Program-made: the position numbers and the translations under genes
Notes under the pieces: generated by a model
The model's database searches: none
What the model was told of the DNA's origin: nothing
The model's input: the letters and a program-made list of their open reading frames with translations, nothing else
Assembly: GCA_028279655.1 (NCBI GenBank)
Contig: JANQNH010000018.1
Coordinates: 186,001 to 250,000 of the forward strand
Reading direction: 5' to 3'
DNA: 64,000 bases
DNA from: Candidatus Nanoarchaeia archaeon
GTDB taxonomy: Archaea > Nanobdellota > Nanobdellia > Woesearchaeales > JACPBV01
Part shown: piece after piece, positions 1 through 8,177 of the stretch
Position numbering within the stretch: the first letter of the stretch is position 1
Layout of the letters: each line of letters opens with the position of its first letter

Positions 1-774
1 TGGATACTCAGGCTGATAAAGAAGGGATGGGATAAATTCTCAAGGGATGTTCAGCAGACCCATCAAGAGGTGGATAAGGCAATTGCAAGGCACATTGTTG
101 GATTAGGGGTTACAGAGGATATGGTTAAAAGGGTGATTGAGGATCTTGATATTGCAGAGAAGCCCATATTAGAGTGGACTGATGAGGATCTTATGAAGAT
201 CGGAACCCAGGTAAGGAAGATAACAAAGCCAATGATTATTGCGTGCAATAAGATAGATGTCAAGGGAGCTATGGAGAATTTTGAAAGGGTCAAGGAGGAG
301 TTTCCTGACCATTATCTGGTCAAATGCAGTGCAGAGAGTGAGCTTGCATTGAGGGAAGCTGCAAAGCACGAGCTTATATCTTATGTTCCTGGTGATTCTG
401 GTTTTGAGGTTAAGGATGATGGAAAGTTGTCGGATAAGCAGAGGAATGCTTTGGAATTTGTAAAGGCAGGGATCTTGGATAAATTCGGCAGTACAGGTGT
501 TCAGGATGTTCTTGACAAGGCTGTTTTTGAGCTGCTCTCTTATATTGCTATCTTTCCTGGTGGAGTCAATAAACTTGAGGATCAAAATGGTAATGTTCTG
601 CCCGATTGTTTCCTGATGCCTAAAGATACAACAGCCTTGGATTTTGCTTATAGGCTGCATACTGATTTTGGAGATAATTTTATCAGAGCTATAGATGTAA
701 AGACAAAGATGACTGTGGGCAAGGAGCATAAGTTAAAGCATGGAGATATTGTTGAGGTTGTGGCTGATAGATAG
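1..774 (+). CDS. YchF/Obg-type GTP-binding protein, C-terminal part (5' end outside window)
   Basis: The reading frame is open from base 1, so the ORF-track GTG at base 70 is internal and the gene is cut by the window edge. The visible 257 residues hold the end of a G domain (NKID G4 motif in 'IIACNKIDVKG'; 'VKCSAESE' as the G5 region), a helical insert, and a C-terminal TGS domain ('FPGGVNKLEDQNGNVLPDCFLMPKDTTALDFAYRLHT'-like, with the typical 'HGDIVEVV' ending). This order matches archaeal YchF-like TGS GTPases, which bind nucleotide and ribosomes in the cytoplasm. The P-loop lies upstream and cannot be checked. The gene converges on the U32 gene. Confidence 0.85.
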   Translation, partial: WILRLIKKGWDKFSRDVQQTHQEVDKAIARHIVGLGVTEDMVKRVIEDLDIAEKPILEWTDEDLMKIGTQVRKITKPMIIACNKIDVKGAMENFERVKEEFPDHYLVKCSAESELALREAAKHELISYVPGDSGFEVKDDGKLSDKQRNALEFVKAGILDKFGSTGVQDVLDKAVFELLSYIAIFPGGVNKLEDQNGNVLPDCFLMPKDTTALDFAYRLHTDFGDNFIRAIDVKTKMTVGKEHKLKHGDIVEVVADR

Positions 775-805
775 TTCTCTTTTTGACCATGTAACTTTTT
801 GTGGG

Positions 806-2518
806 TTATTTAACCCCCCTGCAACTCCAGGCTAGGATATACTTCTTTCTTAGTCTCCTGTCACTGATGTCTTTCCCATCCAATACCTTCCTGTATATTG
901 CTGTTATCTTCCCTACATTTTTCTCTGAGTCAATCAAGAAATTCCTAATTCCATTTTGGATTAAGTGTGAACTTTGACTAAATAGTCCCAGTTCTTTTTT
1001 GTTGATGATCTCGGTCCCATTGTGAATCTTTTTTATCTCGAAAAATCCCCCTTTTTCGTCTTTAATCCACCCTTCTTCGAGTTTATGTCTTAAGGTCATC
1101 AATTTTACTTTTCCGTGAACAAGAACTATGAAATTCTTATTTCTGAACTTGTTCATCTCATTCATGCTCAATTCAGGAGAGATTATGGGTAATGCATCTC
1201 TTTTTGTGAAGTATCTGATGTCTATGTCATTGAAGCAGTTAATGTTATAGTCAAGATGGATAGGTATTTTCAGGTTTAGATTTAATACTGCTAGATTTCC
1301 TGCCAGGATTCCATCTGGCTTTTTTTCTTTTATAACTCTTTTTATGTCTTCTATGTCATCGTCTGTGATTATCCTGGGTATTGCCCCAAACAGTCTGCAG
1401 CCTATCCTTTTCTTTACTTCACAAAAACCAGGATTGAGGATATCAAAATATATTATATCTGCCCTACTTGCGTCTGCTTCAACGGCGTCTTTTATATTGT
1501 ATGCTCTTACTATGAGTTGTTTTGTGTTGTTTCTTTTTCTTTCTATCTCTGGTAGTTTTGGTATGATGTTTTTTCTTCCTACCTTAACATCTTTTGTGTT
1601 TACTTCATAAAACTCTTTTTTGTGCTCTTTTATTGTTCCTGTTGCTTTGTTTCTGTTGAATATATCATGGGAATTTTTGAATATACCTTCTGTGAATTCC
1701 CTACTGAAAGCACCTTGGAGTTTTGTAATGGTTTCTTTTGGGATAATGAACTTTCCTTTGTAGAAACTGTCGATTGCTTTTCTGTATGCTTCGGTTGCGG
1801 CTGCTACATAATAAGGGGTTCTCATCCTTCCTTCAATCTTTATCGCATCTATCTTTAAGCCTATGATTTCTGGGATCTGTCTTATCAGGCATAGCTCTTT
1901 TGTTGAGAGGTAATACCCACCATTGTACCTTTTCCTGCAAGGTTGGGCACACCTTCCCCTGTTACCGCTTCTTCCTCCAAGGAGGCTTGAGAATAGGCAT
2001 TGTCCGGATATTGAGGCACATAAAGCCCCGTGGCAGAATATCTCCAGCCCTTTCTGGAAGCTGGTCCTTATCTTACATATCTCTTCTTTCTTAAGCTCTC
2101 TTGCCAGGGTTATCCTGTCTGCATTTCCTAATAGTTTTGAATGCTCTGAGTTCATTACTCCTGCCTGTGTTGATATATGAACCTTTAGGTCAGGGTAGTT
2201 TTTTTTGACAATGTCTATCAAAGATATTTCCTGGATTATTACAGAGTCTATGCCTTTTGAGTATGCAGCCGAAAGCTGTCTGAAGAAATCTGTAATCTCA
2301 TTGTTCTTTATCAGAGTGTTCATGGTAAGGTACGTCTTTACATTGTTTGATCTACATATCTTTATTGCCTCGCTTAGGTATTTCTCATTGAAATTAGTGG
2401 CGAAGTCTCTTGCACTGAACCTCTGCATTCCGAGATATATAGCGTCCGCTCCTCTGCTTACTGCAGCCTTTAGGTTGGCCATGCTTCCTGCAGGCGCTAA
2501 TAGTTCTATCTTTCCCAT
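806..2518 (-). CDS. Peptidase U32 family protein (TrhP/RlhA-like)
   Basis: The 570-aa product opens with 'KIELLAPAGSMANLKAAVSRGADAIYLG', the standard N-terminus of the U32 family. Near residue 165-200 it carries the cysteine set expected for an Fe-S site ('FCHGALCASISGQC' and 'GRCAQPCRKRY'). Characterised relatives are RNA hydroxylases acting on tRNA or 23S rRNA (TrhP, RlhA), so an RNA-modification role is more likely than proteolysis; which RNA is unknown. The length fits the long archaeal/bacterial form with an extra C-terminal region. A TATA-like ATTTTAAAGAT lies about 30 nt upstream of the ATG on the minus strand, which suggests a leaderless mRNA. It is transcribed alone. Confidence 0.85.
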   Translation of the reverse strand: MGKIELLAPAGSMANLKAAVSRGADAIYLGMQRFSARDFATNFNEKYLSEAIKICRSNNVKTYLTMNTLIKNNEITDFFRQLSAAYSKGIDSVIIQEISLIDIVKKNYPDLKVHISTQAGVMNSEHSKLLGNADRITLARELKKEEICKIRTSFQKGLEIFCHGALCASISGQCLFSSLLGGRSGNRGRCAQPCRKRYNGGYYLSTKELCLIRQIPEIIGLKIDAIKIEGRMRTPYYVAAATEAYRKAIDSFYKGKFIIPKETITKLQGAFSREFTEGIFKNSHDIFNRNKATGTIKEHKKEFYEVNTKDVKVGRKNIIPKLPEIERKRNNTKQLIVRAYNIKDAVEADASRADIIYFDILNPGFCEVKKRIGCRLFGAIPRIITDDDIEDIKRVIKEKKPDGILAGNLAVLNLNLKIPIHLDYNINCFNDIDIRYFTKRDALPIISPELSMNEMNKFRNKNFIVLVHGKVKLMTLRHKLEEGWIKDEKGGFFEIKKIHNGTEIINKKELGLFSQSSHLIQNGIRNFLIDSEKNVGKITAIYRKVLDGKDISDRRLRKKYILAWSCRGVK

Positions 2519-2592
2519 ATCATCTCATAAGAAATAGCTTATCTTTAAAATTATCTGTTTTTATGGAGATTGTTGCTGATAGATAGGGTAAA

Positions 2593-2874
2593 TTACTTTA
2601 TGATGATATCTATCTTATGATTATGAATCCACTTATCTTTAAAACTCTTTGTTGTATATCCTGCAGTTTCCCCATCCTCACTGCTAAACCCCATAGAATG
2701 GAATCCCTTTTTGTATTCCAGTTTTTTTATAAGGTCTTTAGAGACCTTTCTGTCAAAAACTATATAAACATTGTGTTCATATCCAAGAAAACTTTCCTTC
2801 ATTTTAGCTTTGATAAGGGCCCCTCTCCATCTAGGTTTGAAATCCTTTAAATCTCCTTTTAGCACGAATACCAT
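2593..2874 (-). CDS. Small conserved-looking protein downstream of arvC
   Basis: A 93-aa protein that I do not recognise. It starts 10 nt after the arvC stop on the same strand, so it is probably the last gene of the arvA-arvB-arvC operon. It has no signal peptide or membrane segment. The sequence is basic with alternating beta-like stretches ('HNVYIVFDRKV', 'HKIDIIIK') and a central KKGFHSMGF segment. The placement suggests a link to the GTPase module, but that is inference from neighbourhood only. Confidence 0.6.
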   Translation of the reverse strand: MVFVLKGDLKDFKPRWRGALIKAKMKESFLGYEHNVYIVFDRKVSKDLIKKLEYKKGFHSMGFSSEDGETAGYTTKSFKDKWIHNHKIDIIIK

Positions 2875-2884
2875 TTTTACCCCC

Positions 2885-3280
2885 TTATTTTTCTTTACTC
2901 TTATCAGTAAACTTCTTAAAGCTCTCTACCAGGTCAATCATATACCTTCCTTCTTCGAGCTTAAAGATCAGCGGCTCTCCTTTGAAAAGATGGACCAGGT
3001 CCAATTCATATTTCCCTGGTTTTAGAACACGTATGGCCTCTAAGTCCAGGACTACTGGTTCGTCCCTGTCTACTTCAGAGCCAACCAGCTCAAATACATC
3101 CTTTTCTATCTGTTCTTTCTCTTGCGGGCTAAGCTTGGTTTCCTCTGCTACTTTCTGAGCCTGCTCTAATTTTTCTTTCTTTACGTAGAAGAAGAGTTTG
3201 CCACCGCACTTGCACCCCTTGATTATCTCTGTAGCTCCATCATCATAGAAGGTGCTGCATCTTACGCATTGGTGTGGCAT
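2885..3280 (-). CDS. arvC: OapC/ArvC-family zinc-ribbon protein
   Basis: This 131-aa protein begins with a zinc ribbon ('HQCVRCSTFYDDG' ... 'GCKCGGKLFFY', four cysteines in residues 4-27). A charged linker follows, then a C-terminal beta-rich segment ('ESFKKF'-type end, 'LEEGRYMIDLV'). That layout fits the archaeal DUF2072/OapC-ArvC family. In Haloferax the ArvA GTPase with ArvB and ArvC is tied to extracellular vesicle formation (established knowledge). Here it is the third gene of the same trio, 49 nt after arvB. Functional equivalence in this organism is inferred. Confidence 0.75.
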   Translation of the reverse strand: MPHQCVRCSTFYDDGATEIIKGCKCGGKLFFYVKKEKLEQAQKVAEETKLSPQEKEQIEKDVFELVGSEVDRDEPVVLDLEAIRVLKPGKYELDLVHLFKGEPLIFKLEEGRYMIDLVESFKKFTDKSKEK

Positions 3281-3329
3281 CTTAGATCATTTTTTATTTT
3301 TATATGTGATCAATATATTCTAATTACAT

Positions 3330-3719
3330 CTATTTTTTCTTCTTATTCTTGATATCTTTTGTGAACAACTCGATCTTATCAGGATCCTTTTTGATCTGCT
3401 TTACTATAGTTGCAGGACCTATTATGGTGAAGCCCTGCCTGTCTCCTAAAAGGAGGTTGATCATACCGCTCTTTACACCTTTCAGGATGCCCTGATCCTT
3501 CTTTTGGGGATTTATTACAGCCAGTTCAATGCCTTTGAACTTATTGCTGACTTCCTCCATTGTAATCTCTATAAGGTCTTTCTCCTCTTCCTTCTTCAGT
3601 CTCCCTTCCAGCAGCACTATCTTATTCTGCTTAGCGATGTCAAGTAGTTTGTTAACCCTTCTTGCGGGCCCCAGCTCTTCAATCTCTGAATATGGAACAA
3701 ATTGTAATACTAATCCCAT
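3330..3719 (-). CDS. arvB: OapB/ArvB-family protein (DUF2073)
   Basis: A 129-aa soluble protein opening 'GLVLQFVPYSEIEELGPARRVNKLLD', the conserved start of the DUF2073/OapB-ArvB family. The middle has 'GIELAVINP', and the C-terminus is lysine-rich. It sits 19 nt downstream of the ArvA GTPase and 49 nt upstream of the zinc-ribbon gene. That gene order matches the haloarchaeal arv/oap trio. No enzymatic motif is visible; a partner or scaffold role for the GTPase is the family expectation. Confidence 0.75.
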   Translation of the reverse strand: MGLVLQFVPYSEIEELGPARRVNKLLDIAKQNKIVLLEGRLKKEEEKDLIEITMEEVSNKFKGIELAVINPQKKDQGILKGVKSGMINLLLGDRQGFTIIGPATIVKQIKKDPDKIELFTKDIKNKKKK

Positions 3720-3738
3720 TTTACACCTCTTTTTGACT

Positions 3739-4377
3739 TTAATTAATCAGAGCAAATAATCCCTCATAAAACTTGTCCATGTTTTTTCCGTATTTTCCTG
3801 ATATCCCAATGACCTCATACTGAGGGAATGCTGCCTGTACTTTCTTTATCTTTGATTTTTTCAGATCAATCTTGTTAGCTATTATCAAGACAGGGATATC
3901 TCTTGCCTGAAGATTTCCAATGATGGTTATATTAACCTGGGAATAGGGGTCTTTTGTTGAGTCAAGTACAATTACTACTGTGTCCATATCGTCAAGCCAT
4001 TTTATAGAATCTATCACTCCTTTGGTAGCTTCCTTTGCCCTTGTTTTTGCCTCTTTCTCCTTCATGCCTGCTTTTATAAAGTCTTCATAATCTATCTTTG
4101 TGGCAATCCCAGGGGTGTCTACAAGATTAAAGCTTAATTCCTTTCCATCCTTGGACTTTATGGTTACCTGTTCTTTTATCTGTATCTCTCTTGTCTCATG
4201 GGCTACATTTGATACTGAACCCATATCCTCTCCTAACCAGTCCTGGCATATCCTGTTGGCTAGAGTGGTCTTTCCTCCGTTTGGAGGGCCATATAGCCCA
4301 AGCTTGACTTTCTTCTTGTTTTTGAATATGTTCCTAAGAACTTTGTTTATGAACTTTTTTATCAAATTAACTACCAT
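3739..4377 (-). CDS. arvA: Era/Der-like small GTPase, ArvA/OapA type
   Basis: 212 aa with a full set of G motifs: P-loop GPPNGGKT (about residues 30-37), DTPG (87-90), NKID (168-171) and an ISGK G5-like motif. The first ~23 residues ('MVVNLIKKFINKVLRNIFKN') form a basic amphipathic stretch that could dock on the membrane. It leads the arvA-B-C operon. Family knowledge: the haloarchaeal homolog ArvA drives extracellular vesicle formation. A TATA-like ATATATAAAC lies around 4421-4430, and an AGGGGAG Shine-Dalgarno precedes the ATG, so this mRNA has a short leader. Confidence 0.8.
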   Translation of the reverse strand: MVVNLIKKFINKVLRNIFKNKKKVKLGLYGPPNGGKTTLANRICQDWLGEDMGSVSNVAHETREIQIKEQVTIKSKDGKELSFNLVDTPGIATKIDYEDFIKAGMKEKEAKTRAKEATKGVIDSIKWLDDMDTVVIVLDSTKDPYSQVNITIIGNLQARDIPVLIIANKIDLKKSKIKKVQAAFPQYEVIGISGKYGKNMDKFYEGLFALIN

Positions 4378-4541
4378 TTAGACTCCCCTTTTCATCTTAA
4401 AGGATAGTGAGATAGTTTGTTTATATATTTTGCGTTTTTTTGTTTTTTGGATCATAAAGTTTTGGAAATAAAATTTCCAAATCGTTTAGGAAAGCTTTGC
4501 TTTCCAAAAAGTTTAAATATCCTTTTGTTTGTAGAAGTGTT
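4378..4541. promoter_or_regulatory. Divergent promoter region with a twin hairpin
   Basis: This 164-nt spacer separates arvA (minus) from the antitoxin-like gene (plus). Minus-strand signals are a TATA-like box near 4421-4430 and an AGGGGAG ribosome site. The plus-strand signal is AAAGTTTAAATATCC near 4508-4521, about 25 nt before ATG 4542. Between them lie two perfect hairpins: TTTGGAAAT-aaa-ATTTCCAAA (4461-4481) and GGAAAGC-ttt-GCTTTCC (4489-4505). The hairpins resemble those at 26102-26153, 32189-32238 and 53041-53103. Confidence 0.6.
4461..4505. repeat. Twin-hairpin element, copy 1
   Basis: Two adjacent perfect inverted repeats: a 9-bp stem with 3-nt loop (4461-4481) and a 7-bp stem with TTT loop (4489-4505). 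A weak outer pairing (GGATcAT...ATATCC) could close them into a Y shape. The first stem differs from the one at 26102-26124 by one compensated base pair (GGAAA/TTTCC against AGAAA/TTTCT). Confidence 0.5.
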
Positions 4542-5093
4542 ATGGATGAAGTAGTAAAAAAGGATATTCTAGAGGTTCTAACCGATGTTATTGAGATTCT
4601 TAGGATAGAAGAAGAGAAGGATGTTGCTGAGCTTAGGGAACTGAGTAATCATACGATCCATAATGCATCTGTGTTTCAGGATGAGGATAGTGTGAGTATT
4701 GCTATACTCATATATTCCCTGAGCAAGGTTATTGAGAGGAGAGAGGGGATTGTAAATTACAGCGTATTGATGAAGATGATCAGGGAGGCTAAAAGGAACC
4801 TGAACAATGGAAAAAATGACAGTTATCGGAAGTCGATCAAGGGCTTGTTTAGGTTTATCTCCAGCCTGGACACTAAACTGAAGCTTTACATCGAGCAGGT
4901 AATCAACCAGGCTGAGATCAAGAAGGGAAGCAAGCTTTATGCCCATGGTATCTCTCTGGGGAGGGCTTCTGAGGTATTGGGGATCACCCAGTGGGAACTG
5001 ATGTTCTATATCGGGAAGACTAAGCTCACGGATGTAAAAGGAGGGGTTAATGTAAGGGAAAGGCTAAATTATGCAAGAGGTTTGTTCAAATGA
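4542..5093 (+). CDS. Antitoxin-like partner of PIN protein (helical, C-terminal HTH)
   Basis: 183 aa from ATG 4542. This start is preferred over the ORF-track 4497 because a TTTAAATA box lies ~25 nt upstream. The C-terminus ('HGISLGRASEVLGITQWELMFYIGKT') looks like the HTH/UPF0175-like segment of archaeal antitoxins. The rest is predicted helical. Its stop overlaps the start of the PIN-domain gene by 4 nt (ATGA), as in toxin-antitoxin pairs. No family was firmly recognised. Confidence 0.6.
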   Translation: MDEVVKKDILEVLTDVIEILRIEEEKDVAELRELSNHTIHNASVFQDEDSVSIAILIYSLSKVIERREGIVNYSVLMKMIREAKRNLNNGKNDSYRKSIKGLFRFISSLDTKLKLYIEQVINQAEIKKGSKLYAHGISLGRASEVLGITQWELMFYIGKTKLTDVKGGVNVRERLNYARGLFK

Positions 5094-5782
5094 AGGTTAT
5101 TGTTTTTGATACAGGGCCAATTATAAGCTTAACCACCAACAATCTTCTTGGATTGCTGAAGAACCTTAAGGAGAAGTATAGAGGAAGCTTTTACATCACT
5201 AATTCAATACGTAAGGAACTCATAGAGAGGCCCCTGAAGACCAAGAAGTTTAAGTTTGAGGCGCTGCAGGTGCTTAGGGGTATACGAACTGGTGTTCTTG
5301 AGATATATAGCAGTGACGAGCTTAGGAAGAAGACCTTTCACCTGCTTGATCTTGCTAATAGATGTTTTATGGTTAAGGGAGAGTATGTCAGGATAGTGCA
5401 TTTTGCTGAGATAAGCGGGATTGCTGCTACTCTACTTAACGATGCTGAAGCTTTTGTGGTTGATGAGAGGAATACCAGGTTATTGATAGAGGATCCTAAG
5501 AAGCTGCAGGAGATCCTGGGAAGGAGACTGCATACAAAGGTGGATGTTGATAAGGGAAGTCTGAATGAGTTTAGTAAATTGGTGAAGGGAGTTAAGCTTA
5601 TCAGGTCTGTCGAGCTTGTAACAATCGCTTATGAGAAAGGATTACTGGATAAGTATATCGTAGATGTCCCATCTCCACGGAAAACCCTGCTGGAGGCTGT
5701 CCTTTGGGGGGTCAAGCTTAATGGATGTTCTGTTTCTGAAAGAGAGATAAGGGATATTGTTGGGATTGAGGTAAAGAGATAG
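5090..5782 (+). CDS. PIN-domain protein (putative RNase)
   Basis: 230 aa starting '[23 protein letters not shown]', the first acidic motif of a PIN domain (Asp7). Further acidic residues follow, including the '[17 protein letters not shown]' block around residue 115-130, typical of the second and third PIN acidic positions. The ~70-residue C-terminal extension is longer than in a VapC toxin, so it could be a ribosome-associated or regulatory PIN nuclease rather than a classical toxin. It is translationally coupled to the upstream helical gene. Confidence 0.7.
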   Translation: MKVIVFDTGPIISLTTNNLLGLLKNLKEKYRGSFYITNSIRKELIERPLKTKKFKFEALQVLRGIRTGVLEIYSSDELRKKTFHLLDLANRCFMVKGEYVRIVHFAEISGIAATLLNDAEAFVVDERNTRLLIEDPKKLQEILGRRLHTKVDVDKGSLNEFSKLVKGVKLIRSVELVTIAYEKGLLDKYIVDVPSPRKTLLEAVLWGVKLNGCSVSEREIRDIVGIEVKR

Positions 5783-5788
5783 GCAATG

Positions 5789-5880
5789 TTGCCAAGTGGA
5801 GTCAAGTCATAATACTTTGTCTTGCGAAAGTACTTGGTTGCAGCATCTCTTTCTTGGTTCGCACGGAACGCAGCATTGCC
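5789..5880 (+). repeat. Dispersed intergenic repeat, copy A
   Basis: This non-coding stretch starts TTGCCAAGtGgAGTC and ends TTCGCACGgaaCGCAGcATTGC. It aligns with the reverse complement of 56636-56729 (TGCCAAGcGaAGTCC ... TTCGCACGtagCGCAGtATaGC). Flanking GGCAATG/CATTGCC (5782-5788, 5874-5880) are inverted repeats. The ORF-track extension of HerA runs through it but is not expected to be translated. Confidence 0.5.
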
Positions 5881-5930
5881 ATCAAAATGTTTTGGTAAAG
5901 CTTAAATACATTCTTAGATTAACTCTTCTT

Positions 5931-7454
5931 GTGATAAAAGGACAGGTGATATCCGGGGAGTATGGTAAGATACTGATTAGGCAGAAGGCTAGTGAGAAGA
6001 TAGAGTTAGGGGAATTGTTGGTTGGAGAGGCTTCTGGTGTTAAGATTCTTTTACAGGCTGTCAACCTTCTTTATGGTAGCCAGATATCCCAGCAGAATCT
6101 TGAGCTTATTTCCGGTATGAGCCTGGAGGATAATGAAAGGGTAGATTTTATGGATGCTGAGCTGCGTAATTATAATTTAGCTGTCCTTAAGAATCTGATT
6201 ACTATCTCTGATAATAATGCTATGGTGTGTAAGAGGCTGCCTGCTTTTTTTTCTTCTGTAAGGGATGTTACAAAAGATGATCTTAGTTTTTTGACCCAGC
6301 CAAGAGACAGCTTGTTTATTGGTAATCTTCGGAGTGGAAGCAAGATGTTGGATCTGCCTATCTATCTAGACGGAAAAGAGGTCTTTTCACATCATATCTT
6401 AGTTCCTGCTACGACTGGCAGGGGCAAATCTAATATGACTTCGGTGCTATTGTGGGATACGCTGGATAAGGATTACTGCGGGATATTGGTGTTGGATCCG
6501 CATGATGAGTATTATGGAAGGAATAAACTAGGGCTAAAGGATCATCCTTCTTCGGATAAGGTTGTTTATTATACCCCTACGGATGTTCCTGCTGGTTGCA
6601 GGACCCTGAAGATCAACCTTGATCTGTTGAAGCCTGGGCATTTTAATGGGGTGGTGGAGTGGAGCGACCCTCAGATACAGTGTCTTTCTCAATATTATAG
6701 GGAGTTTGGGAATAAATGGATAGAGTCAATTGTACTTGATAAGCCGCTGAAGGCTGATTTCTTTGAGGGTACTATAGCTGTTGTCAAGAGGCGGATAATG
6801 TCCTTATTGGACCTTGAGTTCAATGGTTCTGAGCTGTTCTGTAATGGTGTTTTTAGCCTGAATGCAGGTGAGGCTACTATTGCTGATATATGTAAGGAGC
6901 TTGAAGAGAGCAGGACAGTGATCATAGATACCTCTGATTTTTCTGGTTCTGTAGAGATCCTGATAGGAAGTTTAATTGTAACAGAGGTCTTTTCTAAATA
7001 TAAGAGATATAAGGTTAAGGGGCTTTTGCGGGACAAACCGGTTGTGTCTGTTGTATTGGAGGAAGCACCCAGGGTTCTTGGGAAGGAGGCTTTGGAGAAA
7101 GGACCTAATATATTCTCAACTATCGCTCGGGAAGGCAGGAAGTTTAAGGTGGGGTTGTTTGCTATAACTCAATTGCCTTCCCTCATTCCAAGGCAGATAT
7201 TAGCTAATATGAACACCAAGATAATACTCGGTATAGAGATGAAGCCTGAACGTGAGGCAATAATCCAAAGCGCTGCACAGGACCTTTCTGATGATGACAG
7301 GAATATAGCTTCACTTGATAAAGGAGAGGCCATCATTAGCTCTAATTTTGCTAAATTTGCTACACCTGTGAAGATTCCGTTGTTTGAGGATTTTGTAAAG
7401 GGAAGTGAGAAGGTTGAGGTAAAAAAGGATTTTGGTGGAATTAGCCTTAATTAA
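5931..7454 (+). CDS. herA: HerA-type DNA translocase/helicase
   Basis: 508 aa from GTG 5931. The longer ORF-track start runs through an intergenic repeat, and a GCTTAAATACA TATA-like box sits ~28 nt upstream of this GTG. Residues 1-95 form a HAS-barrel-like domain. The ATPase core has Walker A ATTGRGKS (about 160-167), Walker B '[11 protein letters not shown]' (~186-196) and a later '[10 protein letters not shown]' acidic motif. HerA hexamers work with NurA nuclease and with Mre11-Rad50 in archaeal end resection. Mre11 is encoded two genes downstream, but NurA and Rad50 are not seen in the window. Confidence 0.85.
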   Translation: MIKGQVISGEYGKILIRQKASEKIELGELLVGEASGVKILLQAVNLLYGSQISQQNLELISGMSLEDNERVDFMDAELRNYNLAVLKNLITISDNNAMVCKRLPAFFSSVRDVTKDDLSFLTQPRDSLFIGNLRSGSKMLDLPIYLDGKEVFSHHILVPATTGRGKSNMTSVLLWDTLDKDYCGILVLDPHDEYYGRNKLGLKDHPSSDKVVYYTPTDVPAGCRTLKINLDLLKPGHFNGVVEWSDPQIQCLSQYYREFGNKWIESIVLDKPLKADFFEGTIAVVKRRIMSLLDLEFNGSELFCNGVFSLNAGEATIADICKELEESRTVIIDTSDFSGSVEILIGSLIVTEVFSKYKRYKVKGLLRDKPVVSVVLEEAPRVLGKEALEKGPNIFSTIAREGRKFKVGLFAITQLPSLIPRQILANMNTKIILGIEMKPEREAIIQSAAQDLSDDDRNIASLDKGEAIISSNFAKFATPVKIPLFEDFVKGSEKVEVKKDFGGISLN

Positions 7455-7547
7455 TCCTAAGTCGGTAGTAAAAAAAAATATAGACTAGGATATTGCGTAT
7501 TCTTTTATATAAATGTTTATAAACTGTATAATAACTACTAACCTTGT

Positions 7548-8096
7548 ATGACTCTAGATCAATATCTAACCAGTTTTGGTTTTGCAATGGCTGATTTTCT
7601 TAATGATCCAACTAGTGATCAGGAAGAATCTGCTAGGTTTGTTCCTTCTTTGGAGAAAATTGCTAGGGAACATTTGTCTTCTGGGGGATTAGTACAAGAA
7701 CCAGCGGATATCACTAAGGTTGTTAGAGACCTTAGAAGATATAAGCTTGATCGACATAATATTCTATATTTAACTCTTGAGGCTATGGGTGAGGATGATA
7801 TAGTTACTCAGGTTAAGGTAATCAAATTTTATGCAGAACTGTTTCTTAAGGCAGTTGCTTTGGAAAATGAAATTCCAGAATCTAAAAATATGGTAAGTGC
7901 ATACTTTGCAAGGTTAGGAAGGGGATTAAAGGATATAAAAAGCGCCGCAACACGTTTTAATGTTATTGTTGAGCAATTACAACCAGATGATCCAACTAGG
8001 TATTTAATGAAAAATCCTACTAAAAAACTTAGCGATTATGCAGCAGGGGCTGTTGTTAACTATAGCCGTGGGCAGCGTCTTTCTCCTACAGGATAG
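7548..8096 (+). CDS. Unknown soluble protein between herA and mre11
   Basis: 182 aa, mostly helical by eye, with no signal peptide and no recognised motif. A clear ATGTTTATAAAC TATA box lies ~30 nt upstream of the ATG, so it has its own promoter and a near-leaderless mRNA. It does not resemble NurA or Rad50. Its location between two repair genes is the only functional hint. Confidence 0.6.
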   Translation: MTLDQYLTSFGFAMADFLNDPTSDQEESARFVPSLEKIAREHLSSGGLVQEPADITKVVRDLRRYKLDRHNILYLTLEAMGEDDIVTQVKVIKFYAELFLKAVALENEIPESKNMVSAYFARLGRGLKDIKSAATRFNVIVEQLQPDDPTRYLMKNPTKKLSDYAAGAVVNYSRGQRLSPTG

Positions 8097-8177
8097 ATAA
8101 TCAGATTCAAATTAGGTTATATGTTTCTACAATAGAATTAGATAATCTTTAAATATTATGCATAATTTCTTTTTCTT

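Noticed and set aside
5796-5930. N-terminal extension of HerA in the ORF track
   Set aside because: It translates through an intergenic repeat and lacks HerA homology; GTG 5931 fits the TATA spacing and the family start.
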